Position numbers and translations under genes: made by a program
NCBI GenBank assembly: GCA_015680905.1
Contig: CM027379.1
Location: forward strand, 30,646,501 to 30,710,500
Origin: Coptis chinensis
Taxonomy: Eukaryota > Streptophyta > Magnoliopsida > Ranunculales > Ranunculaceae
DNA: 64,000 nucleotides
Direction of reading: 5' to 3'
Shown here: piece after piece, positions 1 to 10,800 of the stretch
How the letters are laid out: the number at the start of each line of letters is the position of its first letter
How positions within the stretch are numbered: the stretch's first letter is position 1
Notes under the pieces: model-generated
What the model was told of the DNA's origin: nothing
Database searches by the model: none
What the model saw: the letters and a program-made list of their open reading frames with translations, nothing else

Positions 1-183
1 AGAGTTGTTATAATCAGTATGTTACTTTCTTTTCAATAGTGAGATTAAACTTTAAATCCTGCTTGCAAAGGTCTTTTGGTGTTTGTGAAAAACAATTGTT
101 GATTCTCATCCTCTGTAGACTCTAGCAATTGTTTATTTGCACCAATTGATTAGAAAACAATAAGAACATTGAACTTATGGTGC

Positions 184-771
184 AACTTCATGCATGCGTG
201 TAAAATGTGTTTGGTCAATTATTGTCAATTGTGTAGAAAGGACGGTGAGTTTATGAATCATGTACTTCTTTGATGTCTTTTTTCTTGGAAAGTCTGGTCT
301 GCTTTTCTTTTAGAGTCTGGAGTGACTTGGCATGCCCGGGCCGGGTATTGGATATGTTTAAAGGTTTGGTTCATGGTCCTTTCTCTTCTTCTGGAAATCG
401 CCTTTGGAGCTTATTACCTTTTGCGATCATGTGGGGCATTTGGCTAAAGCGAAGCCGTTGTCAGTTTGATGGCATCTCAATTTCACTTAAGAAAACAATT
501 CTCTTGATAAAAGTTTTATTATATAGGTGATCTAAAGTCTTCAAAGAGTTTAGATGATGTTTCTTAAAGTCTTTTGTAGCTAGGTGGGATCGTTGTATGT
601 TCTTAGACACGGGGTGATGGTGCATTTCGTGGGTTTTTTCTTATATTGATTCATTTATTGTAAATGTTTTTATTCTTGATTCTCTTGTAATGTAGGTCTT
701 CTCAGCCTACTCCATTATTAATGAAATTTCACTTTACCGAGCAAAAAAAAAAAAAAAAAAACTTCATGCAT
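184..771 (+). mobile_element. 5'-truncated LINE (L1-type) insertion with poly-A tail and target-site duplication
   Basis: The insert runs from about 196 to 760. The duplicated target ACTTCATGCAT is seen at 185-195 and again at 761-771, directly after an 18-base A tract (743-760). The frame at 270-530 encodes a remnant of the C-terminal zinc-binding region of plant LINE reverse transcriptases: the motif LLPFAIMWGIWLKRSRCQF matches the usual 'LP.AI.WGIW.ERN.R.F' core. Everything upstream (endonuclease, RT) is missing, so it is a dead 5'-truncated copy of about 565 bp. The poly-A lies on the plus strand, which sets the orientation. The duplication and tail are read directly; the family call comes from the short protein motif. 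Confidence 0.85.
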
Positions 772-1100
772 ACATCATAACAATCGCTTTCTCAACTGTT
801 TCTCTGTGTTTAGTTCATCTTTCTCTATCATTTATCTCTGTGCTTTGTTTTCCCGATTCTTCTTTACTGCTCAATCTTTTTGCCATTCCTGATGCATTGT
901 CTTCAATTTCGTAGATTTGTTTCCTTAGCAAATATATTGTCACGTGATCTGGCTTGGTGACTTCTGTCAGACAAGAAGTTTAACTCGAACTCATACATTC
1001 CTGGGTTACAAATTACTTTTTAGCTGACCTGAACCAGGCTTCCAAACTAATCACTGGCATGTGGTAATGCAATATTAAACCCATCGAACCAATGCTGTTC

Positions 1101-3536
1101 TTATTGCTGATTGCACTGGCTTGATCTTGATCTTGCTTCTGCAGAAATCTTAGACAGGAAACGTCCAAGCCTCAATCCGTAAGGTCCTGGCTTGACTGTG
1201 TTAATGTTGCCCCAGTTTGTGCAAGAATCAAGCATGGAAATTGAGTTTTCTGTGCTTTGATTTTTCGTTGGGGACAAACACCATTGTCCTGCCACCAACC
1301 CATCTGGTACTCGCTTCAATATATCTTCATCCAACTTTTTTAGCACTAAATCCCATTCCTTGAATTGTCCAGCAAAGGCTGATCGACTTCCTAGCATATT
1401 CTTATACTGAGACAGATCAAGGAATTGGGGTTCCATGTTTCGATGGTTATCCTGTGTAAGGTACCTAAGATTGCTGTTGATACTGGTGTTCTGGAAGTGA
1501 GGGGAATTGCAGAGGATGGTGTGGAAGTAGTATTCAAGGGGGTTTACAGCGTTAGTGAAATACATAAGTAGAGTTCTTGGTAGGTTGTCCCACCCATTTA
1601 TGCAGTGCTCCATGAAGCTTCTGGTGGGAATGACCCATGAGGAGCCTGTTCAAGATTTCGAAACAAAGAAAACCAGTTACTATATACAAGAGAGGAAGTT
1701 TGCCAATTTCAAGCACTTGGAGATGAAATGAGACACTGACCGTGAAAAATCTTGAAAGCATTGGGTTTTACTCGTTTCTCCGTAGAATAGAAGATTGGGG
1801 CATTCCTTTGATTAGAAAGACTTGGATCGATGATGATTTTGTTCGCACTGGGCTCCCTGGAACAAGGTAGTTCATGTAGATTTCAAAACTCTAAGAAGCA
1901 TTCACACAAACACTATCTTCCATAGCTGTGCATATTTCAAACGAGCATAGTGGCCAGAGAGTTTACCATCAAATGGTTTTGGTTGTGAGGATGAACCACC
2001 TTATGATTTAGGAGATATAAGTAGAACGCAGTATATGGCCACTATGCATGTTGATCACATGTGTGTTGAGGTCAACTGGGAAATTTTATATGTTTCTTTG
2101 ATAGATGGCGGGTTTGCAATTTTCAGATGTGCACGTTTGTCGCTTTTTTTTAGTAGCAATATTCAAAGTTTCAGAATTGTTGGTACTTACTCAATCCGTT
2201 TGGAGAAACGAATCAAGTTCAGATCTCTGGGCAAGAAAGTGAAGGCATGTAGGAGATCTGCAAACAAACACCGCATATATTATATTAGTATTTCACTAAG
2301 AGAGTTGAAGGGTCTATGAATATGGGACAAGGTTCATATTACAGCACCATCATATCCTTCCTCAGCTGTTCTGGTCGACTAAACAATTCTTTTCTTCTTT
2401 TCAAAACTAACACGTTATTTATTTCTGTTACGCATGCACACACAGACGCACACAGTCTGCTGCTCCTTTTGAGATCCATTCTAGAAGTCATAGTAGTTGA
2501 ATAAGCCATGGTTACTACTTCATCGATGGTGCTGACAAGAAAGCACCTCTAGTCATTAGATGCTGCGAGTTGCAGTAGATATTCTGAGAGCATGTAAGAT
2601 CTCTCTGTGCATGTAGGGTGATGGTTCCCGGGGTCATTCAACAATTAAATATAGAGATTAGATGAAGGTAATTATCTCAAATGACTTATAGGATTAACCA
2701 TGTTCTTGACGGTGTTTCTAAAATGACGTGCTATAATTACCAGCTCTTGTGTGTGTGTGTGTGTGTGTGTGAAACTAGTCAGTTAAAAGATGCAGATTAA
2801 GAATGGGAATTTATTATGACATTCTTAGATGGAAGGAATAAATCAAGGAACCCTAAATCAATGATGAAGCCACTGAAAATATCGGGAGATATAACTGTTC
2901 TGATAGTTGGAAAAGGAGATGACAGTTGGGATAAGGCTTTTATGTTGTTGATTCACTAATATAATTTCAAGTTGAGTAGTGAAAATGGGTCCCAGGGAGC
3001 ATTAGGAACTTACCATCCTGAGTCATGAGGGGATAATCCGTGCTACTTAGTGTGATAAACCAGTCCCAGTCTCGACTTAGTTTGAGAAATAAAGCAGCTG
3101 CATGAAGTGTGGCGGCAAGGGCTGAGGGTCGCATTCGATCAACGAAATTACTGCCATGGACAACATCAACATTACGGAAGGCTCGAAAGACCCTGTCAGA
3201 TTGGACTGATAGAGCTAGTTTCCTCCTCTCTTGGTCTGACGAGCCAGCATCAAGCTCCAAAAGGTACCGGTTTCTAGGATGATAAACTGCTTTCAACAGA
3301 CTCAAAATTTTATCACTTTCTCCACTGGTGCCATGAATCCAATATGCCAAAACAGGAGGATAGCCAGGTCCCTTTACTCGAATTCTAGGAACATACGGAT
3401 AGTCCGCCATTGTTTTAGAGATCTCTCCTCGAATCAATAAACTTGAATATCTATCCAACACTATTAGACACAGAGCGAAAACAACAATTGCCGTGGAGTA
3501 AACCAACGCACATGAAGATATTTTGGATATCTTCAT
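1101..3536 (-). CDS. GT14 family glycosyltransferase (GlcAT14 / core-2/I-branching type), 4 exons, 416 aa
   Basis: This is probably a Golgi type II membrane glycosyltransferase of CAZy family GT14. Characterised plant members add glucuronic acid to arabinogalactan-protein glycans. Exons on the minus strand are 3014-3536, 2191-2257, 1741-1856 and 1101-1645. All junctions are GT-AG and the phases (1, 2, 1) join into 1251 nt without a stop. The start is ATG at 3536. Residues about 10-30 form one membrane anchor. The Branch domain begins at PVLAYWIHGTSGE and continues with YHPRNRYLLELDA, SSTDYPLMTQDD, DLLHAFTFLPRDL, KIIIDPSL, SSWVIPTRSFMEHC, LMYFTNAVNPLEYYFHT, CNSPHFQNT and the terminal VKPGPYGLRLG. 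Exon 2 is only 67 nt, and after DLN it lacks the HTS..GWK block usual in the family; RFSKRIEEEPSAN stands there instead. The family is certain; which paralogue it is, and whether it is active, is not. Confidence 0.88.
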
Positions 3537-4766
3537 TAGGTGGTTTTGCCTGTAACAGCAGAGACGAAGTTTTACTGGAGAGAAATGTGACAGAACTCAC
3601 CTATGCATATTCAGTACAAAACTTATTGTTTACGAGAAACTTGATTGTCTTTCATTGAACATTTATAGATAAGAAAAGAGTGTGAAACTCTTATGAGGAA
3701 GGGTTCATTAGGAAGAAAGGAAAGTGCAAAGAAGGTGAAGGGTTTTTGGCATGGTACGTGAGTACCTACGAGAAATGATGGAATCTCTGATATAATTATG
3801 AACTACTCTAGTGACACAGATTTTTTAACTTTAAGTGCTACCAAACGTTTGAAACAAGTAAGAGTGTAATATGGAGAAAGTGATCTTTAGTTCATTAAGT
3901 TGTCTGCAGGTACTAGAAAGTATCATTTTAAGGGAGGGAAAAGGAAAGGTTGGTTGGGATCTCATCTCGTTGCGTTGAAATGTTGGTTTCTTTTAGGATT
4001 TTGGTGGGATTTCATTTTCAACTTAAAAACTTTATTGTTTCTTCCTTTATTTACTCAGGCTTCTTGTATTTCAACTATTACTTTTTGAAATTCCAAGGTT
4101 GTGATGCTGTATGATCTCCAATTGAAACGAAAGGTTTTGATGCTATGTCCTAAGCAGCTCAGCTTTTGCAAGGCTCATTTTGGTACCAAAGGAATAGCAC
4201 GCATTCTTTCAGTTGAGTGACTTGAGTCTTCAGTGTTGTGTTCCTGTAGGAATGTGAATAAGACTCGTGACCGGTGACCTCCATGCAAGAGACACGCCAC
4301 GCTGTATTAACTCTTAAGCTCAATGACCAGAAAGCCATACCAACCTAGTCTTGACTTACTAGAGACATTTGGATTTTCAGCAGAACTTGATAGACAGGCA
4401 TAATAGATAAGTGCAGTTGGTGACTTTCACCAGCCCCAGAAGAAGACATGTAGATTAATAGATGATCCATTCTAAGAATTGAAGCACTTGTTTCACTCAG
4501 TTATCAGGAAGGATACTTTTCAGTACTCAATATAGTCTTTGGCATACAGTATATATTCTTCCTAAGTTACTATAGTACTATAGTAAAGTAGTAGATATGT
4601 AACAAACATGCCAATCAACTGAAGAAACCGGGCCGAAAGCCAATTTCCCATAGTATTTTGCGAGGTTTACCGGAGTGGAAATACAGACATCATTTCTCGA
4701 CAATATTTGTGTTGTTTCTTGTTTCATTTTTTTTTTGTATTTGTTATTGACAGACTCCATATTGTG
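3537..4766. other. Intergenic region upstream of the GT14 gene
   Basis: About 1.2 kb with no convincing gene on either strand. The first ~200 bases should hold the 5' UTR and core promoter of the minus-strand GT14 gene. I saw no clear TATA box or other defined element that I would commit to. Short open frames at 3900-4088 and 4578-4784 have no recognisable domain. Confidence 0.5.
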
Positions 4767-5646
4767 TTGGGCAGACTCCAACAAAAAAAAACAATGATTA
4801 CAAGTGTATCATTGGTCCCAAAAAATCTAAAAAAATATATATATTATAAGTGTCATTGGTCCCAAAAAATTGAATTCGAAAACCCCAAGCTTAAACAACC
4901 CGGCTAAGCCGTTCATTATGCAAACCCAACGATGTGGCCATACCGTTTGGACTGAGTCCCCAAACGGTGTGGCCAAGTCGTTGGGGACTCAGTCCAAACG
5001 GTGTGACCACATCGTTTGGACTAAGTACCAAACAACTTGACTACATCGTTTGAGACTTAGTCCAAACGGTGTGGCCACACCGTTTGAGATTTGAACTTTG
5101 AAAAAATATAAAGTTATGTTTTTTGGCGTTTGAGACTTAGTCCAAACGGTGTGGCCACACCGATCAAGAGGCCAAAAAACATAATTTTATATTTTTTCAA
5201 AGTTCAAATTCCGGCCACACCGTTTGGACTAAGTCCCCAACGATGTGGCCACATTGTTTGAGACTTAGTCCAAACGGTGTAACCGTATCGTTGGAGACTT
5301 AGTCCAAACGTTTGGGATTTGAATTTTGAAAAAATATAAAGTTCTGTTTTTTGGCCTCTTGACCGGTGTAGCCACACCGTTTGGACTAAATCTCAAACGA
5401 TGTGGCCAAGCCGTTTGGACTGAATCCCCAACGATGTGGCCATACCGTTTGGACTCAGTCCAAACGGTATGGTCACATCATTGGGTTTGCACAATGAACG
5501 ACCTAGCCGGGTCGTTTAAACTTAGGGTTTTCGAATTCAATTTTTTGAGACCAATAACACACTTGTAATATTTGTTTTTTTTTTAGACTTTTTAAGACGA
5601 ATAGCACACTTATAATAATTTTTTTTTTTTTATTGAGTCTGCCCAA
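4767..5646. mobile_element. Long foldback / MITE-like inverted repeat (~880 bp)
   Basis: The ends are inverted copies: TTGGGCAGACTC at 4767-4778 and GAGTCTGCCCAA at 5635-5646, each followed inward by a homopolymer-rich stretch and then by matching sequence (the AGTGT..ATTGGTCCCAAAAAAT block on the left against ATTTTTTGAGACCAATAACACAC on the right). The middle is a patchwork of direct and inverted copies of the palindromic unit CCAAACGGTGTGGCCACACC and its variants. The whole element could fold into one long hairpin with smaller internal hairpins. It has no coding capacity; an open frame at 5326-5568 is a by-product of the repeats. I could not find a clean target-site duplication, so the superfamily is not assigned. 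Confidence 0.75.
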
Positions 5647-5924
5647 GGTCGTCAGTAATAGGACCTTTTTTTTTTTTTTTTATCATCTAACACAGCAGGT
5701 TAGGATTGTGCTTGGACATATTTTTTTGTAATTGAGCAGTGGAACCGCAAATCTCGAATTCTGGAAGTCAAAAAGAAAAGCCGTTATACACGGGCTTGGT
5801 TCAACAATTTTAGTCTAATTCTCTGCTCGAGTGGACTCATTAGACTCACATATACCTGTGTTGAATGCGGTCCATGCAGCAGATAACAAGATAACAGATA
5901 GATTAGCTAGCCCATAGTACAAAA

Positions 5925-6360
5925 TATTCCGATATATCATGATATTTAGAGATATCTATCCAGATAAAGATATATAAATATCACGATATATTCAGAGATA
6001 TATACGACTGTAAATATCGGTGATATTTCAACGATATTTGTAATATTTAAAGATATTTTGTGATATTTTGTGTATATAACAATTTTATTTAATATTTATC
6101 ATTATATTTCAAATAAATATAAATAATATATCATGATATATCAAGAAATATCTACAATATTTTTATTTAATATTTATCATTATATTTCAAATAAATATAA
6201 ATAATATATCATGATATATCAAAAAATATCTACAATATTTATCGATATTTTAGATATATCTACGATATTTGCATGTGAAACAATGTCAAATATCTCCAAA
6301 GAAGAGAATATATCTACGATACATATCTAGAAATTGAATATCGATAAATACCCATATCTT
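5925..6360. repeat. AT-rich array of GATATATC-like palindromic units
   Basis: Dense, irregular repeats of ATATATCATGATATATC-like palindromes, including a ~60-base direct duplication (the AATATTTATCATTATATTTC block near 6087 and again near 6170). A related array with GGATATATCGG-like units lies at 37010-37395. The array ends exactly at the 9-bp target duplication of the Mutator-like element, so it was probably the landing site. It has no coding potential and no CRISPR-like spacing. Confidence 0.8.
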
Positions 6361-6369
6361 GATATTTTA

Positions 6370-6482
6370 GGGTTAATTAGACTAAACCCCCCATTTTATG
6401 ATTCCTTAAACATAAACCCCCATTCTGTTTTCTCCCCATCACACCAACGTCAATATTTTACTTAATACCCTAATTGCCCCTG
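6370..6482 (+). repeat. Left terminal inverted repeat of the Mutator-like element
   Basis: Begins GGGTTAATTAGACTAAAC and runs through a segment containing TTCTCCCCATCACACCAACG and ATATTTTACTTAATACCC. It matches the complement of 38058-38201 with few substitutions. Confidence 0.85.
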
Positions 6483-6499
6483 TTGTGTTTATTTCGAAT

Positions 6500-7347
6500 T
6501 CATATGAATTCACATTCCCGCACACTGAAGAGTCGTCCCCCCAGAGCGATATACCTCATCATGCGTCCTATTGCTTAGCCGCATAGACTAGCCACTATAG
6601 CTTCCAGATCATAAAGAAACGGCGTATATAACAACCAAACATAATGAAAAAAGGCAGGCCATATACCATAGACCGTCCCAACTAGAATGAAGAAAGGTCT
6701 GTGGGAGCTAACCATGGGACAAGTAGTAGGGGGCAGAGATACGAACTAAAATGACACTAAAAGCGCAAATGCCCATATCCGGATAAGCAAATTTTTACAT
6801 CACAATCTGGAGATGAAAGTGCTGCTCTAGAGACCCTAGCCCCCATTCCAAGGGGATCAATGACTGGACTTTGATCTACTAGTGAAGCTACTCACTGCTT
6901 TAGATCTGGGTCCCCGAACCGGAAGAACTAGAAAAAGGGTATGAAACCGGTGAAGCTGTTGGGGGTGCAACCTCTACCCCCGCCTATATTACTTACCACT
7001 CACCTACGCTCTTGCAGCAAGCATGCCCAAAGATTAAAACAGGAGTTTAGCTAGCCTGATAGTAGTAAAAGCTTGACATTTCTTACTTTTATCTACTAGC
7101 GCGACTCGACCCCGACTACACTACACTTGATATCGAAGAGGCCCAAACACCAAGCAATAGAGTTAAGAAAGGGAGTTCTTCTCCTTTCGAATTAATGCTA
7201 CTAGTCAGAGAGGATATGAAATAGAGGAAGACCTAACTATCCCAGCAAGCGAAGGAAGACAAGACCTGAAAGCAAGGATCCGAAGGAGAAGCGTAACGAG
7301 GATTTGCTTCATCAACAGAATCTGCTTCAACTAGATAGATCGATTCA
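6500..7347. other. Mitochondrial-like non-coding DNA inside the Mutator-like element (left part)
   Basis: Unlike the AT-rich surroundings, this stretch has balanced base composition and the texture of plant mitochondrial intergenic DNA: many AAGAAAGG-, GAAGCGAAGG- and CTAGCCCGCC-like strings and no long reading frame. It resumes after the CACTA element at 37655-37910 (same texture), so the two parts were one segment before that insertion. I recognise no specific mitochondrial gene, so the origin is an inference from composition and style. Confidence 0.45.
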
Positions 7348-7620
7348 CACTACTACAGAATGACACTTATACCACTGTTTTTAAGTGTGGTATAAATATA
7401 TTTACCACTATTATACAACCGTGACAATAGGTGGTGTGGTATATAATAATAGCAAAATTGTGGTATATATATTTAACGGATACCACGGTTTTTCAAAGAA
7501 CCGTGGTTTGTATACCCATTATATACCACGGTTGTCAACAGAACCGTGGCATATAAGCTATTGAAACCGTGGTTTATATTAGTGTATGTGTTATAACACC
7601 GTGGTATATAGTTATACTAA
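7348..7620. repeat. CACTA left end: terminal inverted repeat and subterminal repeats
   Basis: The terminal sequence CACTACTACAGAATGACAC is followed by about eight copies of a degenerate ACCGTGGTATAT / ATACCACGGTT unit in both orientations. These are probable binding sites for the element's accessory protein. Confidence 0.85.
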
Positions 7621-7644
7621 AAATACGATTTACCAAACGATTGG

Positions 7645-7646
<2 letters not shown>

Positions 7647-7697
<51 letters not shown>
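7647..7697. repeat. (TA)n microsatellite
   Basis: Nearly uninterrupted TA dinucleotides, broken by two TTTATA steps, in the 3' flank of the Ulp1-like gene of the CACTA element. Confidence 0.9.
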
Positions 7698-7700
<3 letters not shown>

Positions 7701-7880
7701 ATATTTTAATAATACTAATAACAATCTTCCACTTAAAAACTGAACCTGCATAACAAAATTTACACAGCCGGCCTACATACAACATTTCCATCTTCTCAAC
7801 AAATTCCAAAATGTACAATAAACTATCAAACATAAATTAAAAAGGTAAGACTCATAAATTAAACTGGGATCCGAACATAG

Positions 7881-10800
7881 CTAAAACTCATCCTCATTCG
7901 CTTCCGACTGAAACACCCCATTTTCCTGGATGAACTGAATAATATCGAGCCGAACACCGTCAAGTTCATCTTGCGTGTATGTCTCCTTCAGTTCTAAATT
8001 TATTATCTGGATGAGTCAAAGCACAACATGTGGAGTTACTATATAAGAATAAGGCGAAGTCATTGAATTGAGCCAAATAAAGTGTTTGTCAAAACTTTCG
8101 AATACCTTATTTTCAAATGATCCAGTTGAACAAGCTTCTACTATTTCCCTCATAAACTTCATTGTATAATACCCACACTCTGTGCCACCTAGTTGATATG
8201 GGCCCTAACATATAGACTCACAACATATGTAAACATATACTTTTCAAATAAAAAGACAATAATGTGTAGGATTTGTTTACCTTGATCTTGTCCCACTTCA
8301 GCGGAACTCGTTTCCCATCAACCCTTTGCAATGTAAGGACCGCACTTCACAATAAGATAAATGCAAAACATTTAATTCACAATCGCTAGTGGGAAGTCTA
8401 ATTGGAGACGTTTTTAGTACTTCATTTAATTCAATCCTTTATGTACGTTCACTATGGTAGTACCTCAAAATGTTAAGATATGTCAAAAAATATAGCTATG
8501 CTCACCTCCTAAAATATATTGCTATATCTGAGCTTGGTTCACCATGCTTCGAATCCAACCAAATGAAAGACATACGTGATAGATCAATGACAATTAAAAC
8601 CCAATGGCCACTATGAAAGAAAAGGGGGAAAAAAAGAATGGAAAATAATCAGTACAATTGATAGTTTTATCAATTTAAACAATACACTGTGATAGGATCG
8701 TTTATGTCCTTACCCTGGATTGTAAGGAATGAGAACAATTTTCTTTCCACTTGCATTCCGCAATGTTTCTACAATGATTTCAGTTTTAGCAGTTCCATCT
8801 GCTCTTGTAAAAGATAAAGGATTAACAAATCCAACGATGTCACGGCAGCAGCTCACAAATTCACTGTAAAGGATTCTAAAAGGAAAAAATCACTGTCATA
8901 AATAAATTTAAATAAGTAATATTTGATTAAAATCACCAATAATAAAACCTTCAAGATATGCTTACCTCATGTATGCAATTAAACAAACAACTTCTAAGCT
9001 ATCCATATTACACACATCCAACAAATCACATTTCTCGATAACAAATTTTTCTGTATCTTCACCAAACAACTCTTTTCCAACTGGAAAAAAATACCACACC
9101 ATGGGTTCCAGGAAGCATGATATTGAGTAGTCCCTTGAAAGAATCAATTGGACCTTGATGACGACTAGCACTACTTTTACTTGTCTCTTCCTAAATTATT
9201 GAAAATTCAAACAAACCAGGCGTTAAAATCATAGCGAATCGGAAATTAAAAAATTGCATATAAAAGGCTATTTTACCTCAATGTCGTCCTTAAAAAGAAC
9301 AAGGTCTTTTGGCCATGGAACTTGTGTGCCAACTGCATCTTCCACATGCACGAACTCGTAATTCACTTGTATAGGAAGATAGTAACGACCAGCATCCTTA
9401 GAAACAAGTGACTTAACCGCCACACGAAAATTCCCAGATCCCAAAAGATGACCGTGAACTTTATCGTTTGGTCCACACTCCTCGTAGACCAATCCTTTAG
9501 CAACAATATTTGTTCTAGAATTCACAGCTAAACTACACTCTTACTCCTATAACCGGCCAAGCAAATCATATTGGAACCAAAGCAAATTATTTCTATATTG
9601 CAAAAAGTTAATTAAAATTTACCTTCCCTAGACCAAATTTGAGACCCAAAGAAGGTGATTGGCCTGTTCCTTTCTTATTTACTCTCTTTACATTATCAGA
9701 TTTCAGCTTTGATGATGGTTGTGTTGTTTTGGCCTTGCCTTTGGACTACATGTAAAAAAAAACAAATTATTATGCATGGAAAAATGAATAATTGCATATA
9801 AAAGGCTCTCTCAATTTACCTCAATGTCGAGTCCTTAAAGCGGAACAAAGTCTTTTGGCCACGGAACTTGTGTGCCAACTACATCTTCCACATACATGAT
9901 CTCATCATTCACTTGTATAGGAAGATGGTAACGACCAGCATCCTTAGAAACAAGTGACTTAACCGCCACACGAAAATTCCCAGATCCCAAAAGATGACCG
10001 TGAATTTTATTGTTTGGTCCACACTCCTGATAGACCAATCCTTTAGCAACAATATTTGTTCTAGAATTCACAGCTAAATTACACTCTTGCTCCTGTAACC
10101 AGCCAAGCAAATCATATTAGAACCAAAGCAAATTATTTCTATATTGCAAAAAGTTAATTAAAATTTACCTTCCCTAGACCAGATTTGGGACCCAAAGAAG
10201 GTGATTGACCTGTTCCTTTCTTATCTACTCTCTTTACATGACTAGGTTTCAGCTTTGATGACGGTTGGGTTGTTTTGGCCTTGTCTTTGGACTACATGTC
10301 AAAAAAAAACAAATTATTACGCATGGAACAAAAAATAAAGCTGTGGATCATGATAAACAAAAATACTTACTTGCTGAAATTTTCTCACTACTTTATGCCC
10401 TTGATGTTCAGTAGAAGAGCGTACCATATGATCTCTACTAACACTAGTAACACTGTTTGAAGAGATCTTTTCGGAGCCTCCATTCTCCAACCTTTGGACT
10501 CTTTCTAACACCATCCTTAATTCTTTTTGAAGTCCTGAGTTCTGGTTTTGTTCGAACAAATTTTGGGTCTGTAATTCTTGTATTCTTTCTTGGTCCTCTT
10601 GAATTGTTGACTCAAGGTTAGCGATGTGTTTCCGTGAGCCACGTTTCATGAGGCTGAAGTACGTGGTGGGTATAACCCCCTTCCCTGCAGATCTCACACC
10701 GACACCGAGAATGTTGGGTGTGCCTAATGCTAAAGTTAAGGCGTCTTTGCTTCCTTGAGTAGATACCTTCCCCTCGCAACTTGCTTTTTCAAAGCACATC

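Noticed and set aside
1101-3536. GT14 locus first taken for a pseudogene lacking its second conserved block
   Set aside because: A 67-nt exon at 2191-2257 with good splice sites restores the DLLHAFTFLPRDL block and the phase of all junctions.
5925-6360. Regular-looking repeats that might suggest a CRISPR or satellite array
   Set aside because: The units are irregular AT palindromes with no constant spacer length, in a plant nuclear context; called a simple repeat array only.
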